Assembly: GCF_034313965.1 (NCBI RefSeq)
Contig: NZ_JAVIWQ010000002.1
Location: forward strand, 1,178,001-1,242,000
Origin: Herbaspirillum sp. RTI4
Lineage (GTDB): Bacteria; Pseudomonadota; Gammaproteobacteria; Burkholderiales; Burkholderiaceae_D
Direction of reading: 5' to 3'
Length of the DNA: 64,000 nucleotides
The notes below the pieces were generated by a model that had not been told where the DNA came from, did not search any database, and saw nothing but the letters and a program-made list of their open reading frames with translations. The translations under genes were made by a program, and so were the position numbers. Positions 55,150 to 62,824 of the stretch are shown here, one piece after another (the stretch's first letter is position 1; every line of letters begins with the position of its first letter).

Positions 55150-56583
55150 ATGTCTATGTCTTCCCACTCGCCACTCTCCATTACGCCGGGAGACACCGCA
55201 CTACCCGCCGACGGTTTGCCTTTGCCGCGTCGCTATCTCGCCATGTTTGCGCAACTGACCGCGATCAGCATGGCCGTGCTTGACGGCGGCATCATGAATA
55301 TCGCGCTGCCGTCGCTGGCGGACCAGTTCGGCAGTTCACCTTCGCATACGATCTGGATCGTGACCGCGTATCAATTGGCGCTGGTCGGTGCGCTGTTTCC
55401 CTTGGCGGCGCTGGCGGAGTCGCTGGGTTATCGGCGCATGTTCATTTTCGGCATCGTGACTTTCATGCTGGCGTCGCTGATGTGCGCGCTGTCGCCGGGT
55501 TTGTCGTGGCTGGTGGCGGCGCGGCTGTTTCAGGGGCTGGGGGCGGCGGCGGTGATGTGCGTGAGCGCTGGTCTGGTGCGGCATATGTATCCGCTGGCGC
55601 AGCTCGGGCGCGGCATCGGTTTTAACGCCCTGTGTTCGGCCTTGTGCAGCGCGCTGGGTCCGACTCTGGGGGCGAGCATACTGGCGTTTTCCGACTGGCC
55701 GCTGCTCTTTCTGATTAATTTGCCGCTGGGTGTGGCGGTGCTGATGAGCTGCCGTGCCTTGCCGGAGGTACCCGGCGTGCGGCGCCGGGTTGATGCGCTC
55801 AGCAGCGGTTTGAATGCACTGATGTTCGGTCTGATTGTCATCGCGGTGGATCGCTTGCAGGAGGGCTTCTGGCTGCCGCTCCTTCTGGTTGCCGTGGCGG
55901 CGGTCTGCGGGTTATGGCTGGTGCGTCGCGAGTTGCCGAATACTACGCCGCTGATTCCCTTGGATCTGCTGCGCAGTCCGACTTTCCGGCAAAGTGTGAT
56001 TGTGTCGATTTGCATATTTACCGCGCAGATGATGACGTTCATCGCCCTGCCTTTTTATCTGCAGCATCAATTGGGCTTCAATGCGCTGTACACCGGGCTG
56101 CTGTTGACGCCCTGGTCGCTGGCGGTGGCTTGCGCGGCGCAACTGGCGGGGCGGATGGCGAACCGGCATTCGCCTTCGCTGTTGTGCGCTGGGGGTGCGG
56201 CGGTGATGGCGCTGGCCTTGATCTGCGCCGGCTTGTGGCCAGCGCAGTACGCATTGTGGCCGCTGCTGTTGTGCATGATTGTGGGTGGAGCGGGCTTTGG
56301 ATTTTTTCAGGTGCCGAATAATCGCACCATGCTGCTCTCGGCACCGGTGGCCAGAAGCGGTGCTGCCGGCGGCATGCAAGCCACGGCGCGTCAGTTCGGT
56401 ATGGCGGTCGGTGCGGCCTTGATGGCCTTGCTGTTTAGCGGCGCGCCGTCTTATGCGGCCAGACTGGGTTTGGGCATCGGCGGTTTGTTTGCCATTGCCG
56501 CCTGCCTGGCCAGTTTGCGCAACGAACGGTATGCCCGGCTGGCACGGGCGGCGGCGACGGTAAGTTATCATTCAGAGCGATAA
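55150..56583 (+). CDS. MFS transporter, DHA2 (EmrB/QacA) family
   Basis: About 477 residues with some 14 hydrophobic segments. The first segment contains SMAVLDGGIMNIALPSLADQ, the family's D-x-x-x-x-N-x-A-L-P pattern, followed by WIVTAYQLALVGALFPLAALA and GLGAAAVMCVSAGLVR. Such proteins export drugs or metabolites by proton antiport. An ATG at 55108 directly abuts the upstream terminator, so 55150 is preferred. No membrane-fusion partner or regulator gene is adjacent. Substrate unknown. Confidence 0.85.
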   Translation: MSMSSHSPLSITPGDTALPADGLPLPRRYLAMFAQLTAISMAVLDGGIMNIALPSLADQFGSSPSHTIWIVTAYQLALVGALFPLAALAESLGYRRMFIFGIVTFMLASLMCALSPGLSWLVAARLFQGLGAAAVMCVSAGLVRHMYPLAQLGRGIGFNALCSALCSALGPTLGASILAFSDWPLLFLINLPLGVAVLMSCRALPEVPGVRRRVDALSSGLNALMFGLIVIAVDRLQEGFWLPLLLVAVAAVCGLWLVRRELPNTTPLIPLDLLRSPTFRQSVIVSICIFTAQMMTFIALPFYLQHQLGFNALYTGLLLTPWSLAVACAAQLAGRMANRHSPSLLCAGGAAVMALALICAGLWPAQYALWPLLLCMIVGGAGFGFFQVPNNRTMLLSAPVARSGAAGGMQATARQFGMAVGAALMALLFSGAPSYAARLGLGIGGLFAIAACLASLRNERYARLARAAATVSYHSER

Positions 56584-56608
56584 ACAAGAACAGATTAACG
56601 GAGACCGC

Positions 56609-57799
56609 ATGTCCAGTCCGCTACAGGGAATACGAGTCATCGAACTCGGACAATTAATCGCCGGGCCTTTCGCCAGCAAGATGCTGGGTGAATTTGGTGC
56701 CGATGTGATCAAGATCGAAACGCCGCTGACCGGCGATCCGCTGCGTAAATGGCGCTTGTTGCATGAAGGCACCTCGGTCTGGTGGGAGGTGCAGTCGCGC
56801 AATAAAAAATCGGTGACGCTGGATTTGCGCCAGCCCGAAGCGCAGGACGTGGTGCGTCGGCTGGTGGCCGAGGCCGATGTGCTGATCGAGAATTTCCGTC
56901 CCGGCACACTTGAAGAGTGGGGACTGAGCTGGGAATCGCTGCATGCGCTTAATCCGCGGCTGGTGATGCTGCGGGTGTCCGGCTACGGTCAGACCGGGCC
57001 GTATCGTGATCGTCCCGGTTTCGGTGTGATCGGCGAAGCGATGGGCGGCTTGCGCCACTTGAGCGGCGAGCCGGATCGCACGCCGGTGCGGGTGGGCGTG
57101 TCGATAGGCGATTCCTTGTCGGCGCTGCATGGCGTGATCGGCGTATTACTGGCGCTGCGCCAGCGCGATCAGAACGGTGGCGATGGGCAGATGATCGACG
57201 TTGCCTTGTATGAGTCGGTCTTTAATATGATGGAAAGCCTGCTGCCCGAATATTCGGTCTTCGGCGCGGTGCGGCAAGCGGCGGGCAGCAGCCTGCCGGG
57301 GATCGCGCCGAGTAATGCTTACCGCTGCAAGGATGGCAAATTCGCCTTGATCGCGGGGAATGGCGACAGTATTTTCCGACGGCTGATGGAAGTTATCGGA
57401 CGGCCTGATCTGGCGGTCGAGCCGGCGCTGGCGCATAACGACGGACGTGTCAAGGAGGTGGAGCGGATCGACGCAGCCATCGGTACCTGGACTGCGCAAC
57501 ACGATCTGGAGCGGGTACTGGACGCCTTGAACGGGGGGCGCATTCCGGTCGGGAAAATTTACGATATCGCCGATATTGCTGCCGACCCGCATTATCTGGC
57601 GCGCGACATGGTGCTCGACAGTGCGCTGGCCGATGGCACGCCGGTCAAACTACCGGGCATTTTGCCCAAGCTGAGCGCAACACCGGGGCAGGTGCATTCG
57701 CCAGCCCCGGCGCTGGGCGCGCATACGGATGAGGTGCTGGCGTCGGTGGGGGTGGATGCCGTTACCCGCGCCGAATGGCGTGAGCGGGGCATCATCTGA
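56609..57799 (+). CDS. CaiB/BaiF class III CoA-transferase
   Basis: A 396-residue CoA-transferase. Family motifs: IRVIELGQLIAGPFASKMLG, FGADVIKIETP, NKKSVTLDLR, ADVLIENFRPGTLEEWGLSW and SGYGQTGPY. In formyl-CoA transferase an Asp forms the acyl-aspartyl intermediate; at the corresponding DVALYESVF segment this protein seems to have Glu, which an alignment should confirm. It follows the MFS gene by 25 bases. Substrates cannot be read from sequence; the following VOC gene is 74 bases away. Confidence 0.88.
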   Translation: MSSPLQGIRVIELGQLIAGPFASKMLGEFGADVIKIETPLTGDPLRKWRLLHEGTSVWWEVQSRNKKSVTLDLRQPEAQDVVRRLVAEADVLIENFRPGTLEEWGLSWESLHALNPRLVMLRVSGYGQTGPYRDRPGFGVIGEAMGGLRHLSGEPDRTPVRVGVSIGDSLSALHGVIGVLLALRQRDQNGGDGQMIDVALYESVFNMMESLLPEYSVFGAVRQAAGSSLPGIAPSNAYRCKDGKFALIAGNGDSIFRRLMEVIGRPDLAVEPALAHNDGRVKEVERIDAAIGTWTAQHDLERVLDALNGGRIPVGKIYDIADIAADPHYLARDMVLDSALADGTPVKLPGILPKLSATPGQVHSPAPALGAHTDEVLASVGVDAVTRAEWRERGII

Positions 57800-57872
57800 G
57801 TCGTCTCTGATTCCACTACCGCACGACGCAACCTGTCATTGCACAAAAATTTCTCAACCCGGGAGTGACGCC

Positions 57873-58265
57873 TTGAACCTGATCGATCATCTGGACCATC
57901 TGGTATTGACCTGCATCGACACCGATGCAACTGTCGATTTTTATACCCGCGTGCTGGGCATGCAGCTGGAAACATTTGGGGCGGGGCGCAAGGCTTTTCG
58001 CTTCGGTAATCAAAAAATCAATGTGCATGAGCGCGGCAAGGAGTTTGAGCCGAAGGCGCATCTGCCTGTGTCGGGGGCGCTGGATTTGTGTTTCATCGCG
58101 AGTGTGCCGCTGAGCGAGGTGATCCTCCATTTAGAGCAGCAGTCCTGGCCTATTGTCGAGGGGCCGGTGGAGAGAACCGGTGCAACGCAAAAAATCCGTT
58201 CGGTGTATGTGCGCGATCCCGATCTGAATCTGATTGAAATTTCCGAGTTGCTGCCGGCCGCCTGA
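57873..58265 (+). CDS. VOC-family (glyoxalase-like) protein
   Basis: 130 residues from a TTG at 57873, preceded by CGGGAGTG; no in-frame ATG gives a sensible N-terminus. A single VOC fold: LDHLVLTCIDTDATVDFYT with the first metal His, GNQKINVHERG, and SVYVRDPDLNLIEISE with the final Glu ligand. It resembles the STM3117 group of glyoxalase-like proteins. Reaction unknown. Confidence 0.8.
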   Translation: MNLIDHLDHLVLTCIDTDATVDFYTRVLGMQLETFGAGRKAFRFGNQKINVHERGKEFEPKAHLPVSGALDLCFIASVPLSEVILHLEQQSWPIVEGPVERTGATQKIRSVYVRDPDLNLIEISELLPAA

Positions 58266-58335
58266 GCTTGCCCCGCGACACAGCCTAATCCGGGCATCTT
58301 TAGGCGTTTTCGTATAAAACACTTACAATGCCTCA

Positions 58336-58470
58336 GTCATTGGGGAGTAGTCGCCCTTCTTATAGGGGCTTGCGCCAACATACTTGTCGATCCTGATCGG
58401 CATGGTGCAAGCGGCTTCTGGTGTATTTCCGCCCCGCGCGGGACCAGACTTGACAAGACCTTTGACCATG
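58336..58470 (+). promoter_or_regulatory. yybP-ykoY manganese riboswitch
   Basis: The two conserved internal loops of the Mn2+-sensing aptamer are present: TTGGGGAGTAG (58340-58350) and CAACATACT (58376-58384), separated by a hairpin (TCGCCC...GGGGCTTGCG). The region sits about 50 bases before the start of a TMEM165/MntX-like gene, the classic target. A later stretch (58470-58520) would be the expression platform near the ribosome site. Confidence 0.88.
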
Positions 58471-58522
58471 CTGCATCCGGACTGGCCGGGGAGCGGCGTG
58501 GTCATTCGTCCTTTGTCCGGCC

Positions 58523-59110
58523 ATGGAGAACCAATTGGAAGCATTCCTCGTATCTACCGGCATTGTGGCGCTCGCTGAAGTTGGCGACAAAACCCAGCTG
58601 CTTGCCTTTATCCTCGCTGCAAAATTCCGCAAACCGGTTCCGATTATTCTCGGCGTACTGGTCTCTACCATTGCCAATCATGCGCTGGCCGGTGCCGTTG
58701 GCGCCTGGGTCATTGCGCAGATCGGGCCCGAAGCCTTGCGCTGGGTGCTGGGTATTTCTTTCATTGCGATGGCGGGATGGACGCTGATTCCCGATAAATT
58801 TGATGAAAAGGATATGAAGCTGGCCCGTTTCGGCGTGTTCGTGACTACCGTGATTGCTTTCTTCATGGCGGAAATGGGCGACAAGACGCAAGTGGCAACG
58901 ATTGCGCTGGTGGCGCGCTATCACGATTTTTATTCGGTAGTGATGGGGACAACCCTGGGCATGATGGTCGCCAATGTACCGGCGATTTTGCTGGGCGACC
59001 GTATTGCCGGTCGGATGCCGGTGCGGCTGGTGCATACCATTGCGGCGCTGATTTTCGCGGTGCTGGGTGTGGCGACGCTGATGGGGGCGGGGAAAGCGCT
59101 GGGAGTCTGA
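58523..59110 (+). CDS. mntX: TMEM165/GDT1-family manganese exporter (MntX-like)
   Basis: A 195-residue membrane protein with six hydrophobic segments and the family's duplicated motif E-x-G-D-K-T: VALAEVGDKTQLLAF in the first half and FFMAEMGDKTQVAT in the second. Bacterial members export Mn2+ and are induced by manganese through the yybP-ykoY riboswitch, which lies directly upstream here. Followed by a bidirectional terminator. Confidence 0.92.
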   Translation: MENQLEAFLVSTGIVALAEVGDKTQLLAFILAAKFRKPVPIILGVLVSTIANHALAGAVGAWVIAQIGPEALRWVLGISFIAMAGWTLIPDKFDEKDMKLARFGVFVTTVIAFFMAEMGDKTQVATIALVARYHDFYSVVMGTTLGMMVANVPAILLGDRIAGRMPVRLVHTIAALIFAVLGVATLMGAGKALGV

Positions 59111-59177
59111 GTGCTTGATATCGACTTGCTGCGGTAAAACGCCGGACATCCATCGGCGCACATACGATGCCGGTCAT

Positions 59178-59216
59178 AAAAAAAGCGAGCCATCAATTTT
59201 GACGGCTCGCTTTTTT
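59178..59216. terminator. Bidirectional terminator between mntX and asparaginase genes
   Basis: AGCGAGCC / GGCTCGCT stem with seven A before and six T after, serving both convergent genes. Confidence 0.92.
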
Positions 59217-59233
59217 ACTACACGGGCGAAAAA

Positions 59234-60301
59234 TCAATATTTCGAATACATCGCCTGAATTTCTTTGGTGTTCGTCGTTTTGGTCAGTGCCAGCATCAGC
59301 AGGATTCTGGCTTTCTGCGCATTGAGCGTATCGGAAACCACCAGGTCGAGTTTGTCGTCGTCGGCTTCGCCGTTGCGAGCGACGATGCCCTGACCGACGC
59401 GGCTGCTGCGGACAACGACCACGCCTTTTTTACGCGCATCGATGATCGATGGGATGACGGTGCTGGCCAGACTGCCATCGCCCACACCGGCGTGGATGAT
59501 GCCCTTGGCACCGGCCGCGACAAACGCGTTCAGCGCAACCGGGCCCATGTTGGCGTAACCGTAGACGATGTCGACTTGCGGCAGTGTGTCGAGTTTGGAA
59601 ATGTCGAATTCAGTATCGACGGTGTTCTTGCGTACCGACTGGCGATAGAAATAAGGCTTGCTGCCCTGGATGTAGCCGAGGAAGCCCAGTTCCGGCGTCT
59701 TGAAGGTATCGAGCGTCGAGGTGTTGGTCTTGGTCACTTCGCGTGCGCCGTTGATCTGGTCGTTCAGCGTGACGAGCACGCCTTTGCCGATCGCGTCCTG
59801 GCTGCCAGCCAGCAGAACCGCGTTATACAGATTGATCGGGCCGTCCGCACTGATGGCGGTGGACGGGCGCATCGAACCGACGATCACCACCGGCTTGCGG
59901 CTCTTGACGGTCAGGTTCAGGAAGTAGGCGGTTTCTTCGATGGTGTCGGTGCCGTGGGTGATGACGATGCCGTCGACATCGCTCTGTGCCAGCAGCACAT
60001 TGACGCGCTTGGCCAGCTTCAGCCAGTAGTCGTTATTCATGTTTTCGCTGGCGATCTGGAACACTTGCTCGCCCCGCACGTTCGCGACTTTTTTCAATTC
60101 CGGCACGGCTTCGATCAAGGCATCGACGCCGATTTTAGCGGCGGTATAACCGACCGTGGTGGTGCTGGTGGCACCGGTTCCGGCGATGGTGCCGCCTGTG
60201 GCAAGAATCATGACATTGGGTAGTTTTTGCGCCTGAGCGACAGAAACCAGCATGGCGCAACACAGAATCAGAAATTGACTGGCGATTTTTTTGGATTGCA
60301 T
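59234..60301 (-). CDS. ansB: Periplasmic type II L-asparaginase
   Basis: A 355-residue enzyme with a signal peptide (QFLILCCAMLVSVAQAQ). Catalytic threonines are in LATGGTIAGTG and ITHGTDTIEETA, the two active-site motifs, with GSMRPSTAISADGP following. It hydrolyses asparagine (and often glutamine) to aspartate and ammonia in the periplasm. It is convergent with mntX. Confidence 0.95.
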   Translation of the reverse strand: MQSKKIASQFLILCCAMLVSVAQAQKLPNVMILATGGTIAGTGATSTTTVGYTAAKIGVDALIEAVPELKKVANVRGEQVFQIASENMNNDYWLKLAKRVNVLLAQSDVDGIVITHGTDTIEETAYFLNLTVKSRKPVVIVGSMRPSTAISADGPINLYNAVLLAGSQDAIGKGVLVTLNDQINGAREVTKTNTSTLDTFKTPELGFLGYIQGSKPYFYRQSVRKNTVDTEFDISKLDTLPQVDIVYGYANMGPVALNAFVAAGAKGIIHAGVGDGSLASTVIPSIIDARKKGVVVVRSSRVGQGIVARNGEADDDKLDLVVSDTLNAQKARILLMLALTKTTNTKEIQAMYSKY

Positions 60302-60720
60302 GACTTTTCCTTTTACATTTTTAAATACTACTGATGGTTCTTGGGTCTCTGATTAATTGGCCGTGCGGTGCAATTTCAAGGCGGCGATATTGGCCGAACT
60401 CAAGAAATATGGATGCGATTAATAGATTAATCTTGCCTCCCTTGCCACACTTAATCAAGGCTGTCGTAGCGCGATCACGATAACACCCATCACGGATTGT
60501 TAAAAGTCATTTGCCAGGAGATTTCTCAAAGAAAGAGGAGCGTATTTTTTTCTTCGGATAAGTCTCTCTTTTGAGGGGGACTTGAGGGGGACTTGAGCGG
60601 CACTCGCTACAAGTAAAGCTTGTAAGGCAGACCGATTGCGTCGGGACGCGGTACCATGAGGCGGCTAGTGCGTTGCGCCGCGCAGTGAGGTATTTTTAAA
60701 ACTAAATAAAAGGGGCAAGC
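60302..60720. other. Intergenic gap between divergent ansB and amn
   Basis: 419 bases. It contains the 11-bp repeat listed next and presumably both promoters; no gene or hairpin of note. Confidence 0.5.
60571..60597. repeat. Short tandem repeat, 11-bp unit
   Basis: Two and a half copies of TTGAGGGGGAC. Confidence 0.75.
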
Positions 60721-62223
60721 ATGTTTTCAAGCGAACAATTTACCAATGCAGAAGAGGCGGTAGAACGCGTCATCTCCATTTATGAAAGCCATACAGCGTT
60801 GCTGCGCGCCGCGTTCGGTCGATTTTCCAGCGGCGAGTTGTTGCCGGCCAGAACCCGCGCCTGTTACCCCTTTGTGCGGATTGCCACTGAAAAAGCGACA
60901 CACGCTGATACCCGGCAATCCTTCGGTTTTGTGGCGGGTCCCGGTGTTTATGAAACTACGCTCACGCAACCGGTTTTATTTAAGACTTACCTGCTCAATC
61001 AGTTCCAGCATCTGCTCGATAACCACGGCGTGCCGCTGGAAATCGGTGTCAGCGATTTGCCGATCCCGGTACATTTTGCGTTTGCCGAGGGCATTCATGT
61101 CGAGGGTGATCTCGATCCTGAGCATTTGCGCAATTTGCCTGATTTGTTCGATCTTCCCGACCTGTCAAAAATGGATGATCGCATCGTCAATGGCACCTTC
61201 GAAATGGAGCACGACAGCGGTTATAGCGGCAAGCATCCCTTGGCATTATTTACCGCGCCGCGCGTCGATTATTCGCTGCATCGTCTGCGGCACTACACGG
61301 CAACTTCGCCGGATCAATTCCAACGCTATGTGCTGTTTACCAACTACGCTTTTTATATCGATGAATTCATCCGACTCGGCCGCGAATTGATGGAAGAAAC
61401 CAGCGACCCAGAGCAGCGCGCCTACCGCAGTCAGTATTGTGCGTTCGTCGAACCGGGTAATGTGACGACCTGGAATGCCAATCATCCGATGCCGGAAGAT
61501 GCTGTTGTGTCCGGCGTTGCGCCAGCGCGCCAGCCGCAGATGCCGGCTTACCATTTGCAGCGCGTGGACGGTAGCGGCATCACGCTGGTCAATATCGGCG
61601 TCGGACCTTCCAATGCCAAGACGATTACCGACCACATTGCCGTACTGCGTCCGCACGGCTGGATCATGCTTGGTCATTGCGCCGGTTTGTCGTCTTCGCA
61701 GAGGATGGGCGATTATGTGCTGGCGCACGCCTATGTGCGCGACGATCATGTGCTCGACGATGATCTGCCGCTATGGGTGCCGATCCCGGCGCTGGCGGAA
61801 GTGCAGTTGGCCTTGCAGGAAGCGGTGGCCGGCATTACTCAGCTTGAGGGATATGAACTCAAGCGCATCATGCGCACCGGCACTGTGGCGTCGGTCGATG
61901 ACCGTAACTGGGAATTGCGCGACCATAGAACGCCGCTGTTGCGCTTTAGTCAGAGCCGCGCTATCGCGCTGGACATGGAGAGCGCGACTGTCGCTGCCAA
62001 CGGTTTTCGTTTCCGCGTGCCTTACGGCACCTTGCTGTGCGTCTCCGACAAACCTCTGCATGGCGAAATCAAATTGCCGGGCATGGCCAATCGTTTTTAC
62101 GAGCAGCGTGTGGCCCAGCATTTGAAAATCGGCATTCGCGCGCTGGAACTCTTGCGCACGCAAGGCGTCGAGCGTCTGCATAGCCGCAAGCTGCGCAGTT
62201 TTGGCGAGCCAGCGTTCCGCTGA
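60721..62223 (+). CDS. amn: AMP nucleosidase
   Basis: A 500-residue enzyme that splits AMP to adenine and ribose-5-phosphate. The N-terminal AMN-specific domain (about residues 10-170, YESHTALLRAAFGRFSSGE) precedes a PNP/UDP phosphorylase-like catalytic domain (about 270-490) with VNIGVGPSNAKTITDH, GHCAGLSSSQRMGDYVLAHA and LDMESATVAANGFRFRVPYG. AAAAGGGGC lies before the ATG. Size matches E. coli Amn (484). Confidence 0.95.
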   Translation: MFSSEQFTNAEEAVERVISIYESHTALLRAAFGRFSSGELLPARTRACYPFVRIATEKATHADTRQSFGFVAGPGVYETTLTQPVLFKTYLLNQFQHLLDNHGVPLEIGVSDLPIPVHFAFAEGIHVEGDLDPEHLRNLPDLFDLPDLSKMDDRIVNGTFEMEHDSGYSGKHPLALFTAPRVDYSLHRLRHYTATSPDQFQRYVLFTNYAFYIDEFIRLGRELMEETSDPEQRAYRSQYCAFVEPGNVTTWNANHPMPEDAVVSGVAPARQPQMPAYHLQRVDGSGITLVNIGVGPSNAKTITDHIAVLRPHGWIMLGHCAGLSSSQRMGDYVLAHAYVRDDHVLDDDLPLWVPIPALAEVQLALQEAVAGITQLEGYELKRIMRTGTVASVDDRNWELRDHRTPLLRFSQSRAIALDMESATVAANGFRFRVPYGTLLCVSDKPLHGEIKLPGMANRFYEQRVAQHLKIGIRALELLRTQGVERLHSRKLRSFGEPAFR

Positions 62224-62365
62224 CAGTTGGTTTGTTTGGGTTTTTTTGCCAGCCGGTGTCCTCTTGCGTAAGTCTTAATAGTAATAATTTTCGCACTCCG
62301 TCCGATTGATTTCGCGAAGGGCTATCACTAGACTTTCTTCCATTATTTTTTAATGGGAGTGCCCT

Positions 62366-62824
62366 ATGTTCGTTGCGACTCATGCAGTGCCATACCGGCA
62401 TGTCGAGCGCCCGGTTGCGTCGTCCGTCACCCCGCTTGCCGCCGGTGCCGCTAGTGTCGCCGGCAGTCGACTGGCCACTTTTTATATCGGCAGCCATCCG
62501 GGGAATCTGCCCTTGCCGTCGTCTGCAGAGGCGTCTGCTCCCGCTGTTGGCTGGCAGTGGCTACGTGGGGCGGATCTGGATCGATACCGTGCTGCGGACG
62601 TCGGCAGGAGGTCGCCGCTTGCGGAGCGCCTGAATAGTGGAGTGGCAGAGCGGCTCATTGCTGGCGTTGCCTCTTTTTCCGATATGGCGGCAGGACAGGG
62701 CAGCGAGAAGCGGACGGTCGATGGCGTCCTCAAGTTCTCCCGGCTGCTGAAGGCAGAGGGTGCCGAAGTCCCGTCAGGTTCGCCGCGCTGGACTCGGCAT
62801 CCGGCTTTGGATGCCCATGTTTAA
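62366..62824 (+). CDS. Unrecognised 152-residue protein, effector-like N-terminus
   Basis: 152 residues with a plausible GGGAG ribosome site. Ala/Ser/Val-rich, Arg-containing, no signal peptide or hydrophobic segment, apparently disordered at first then short helices (SPLAERLNSGVAERLIAGVA). Its end overlaps the start of the next frame by 14 bases. It may be a separate coupled gene or the N-terminus of the following protein split by a frameshift. No family recognised. Confidence 0.5.
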   Translation: MFVATHAVPYRHVERPVASSVTPLAAGAASVAGSRLATFYIGSHPGNLPLPSSAEASAPAVGWQWLRGADLDRYRAADVGRRSPLAERLNSGVAERLIAGVASFSDMAAGQGSEKRTVDGVLKFSRLLKAEGAEVPSGSPRWTRHPALDAHV

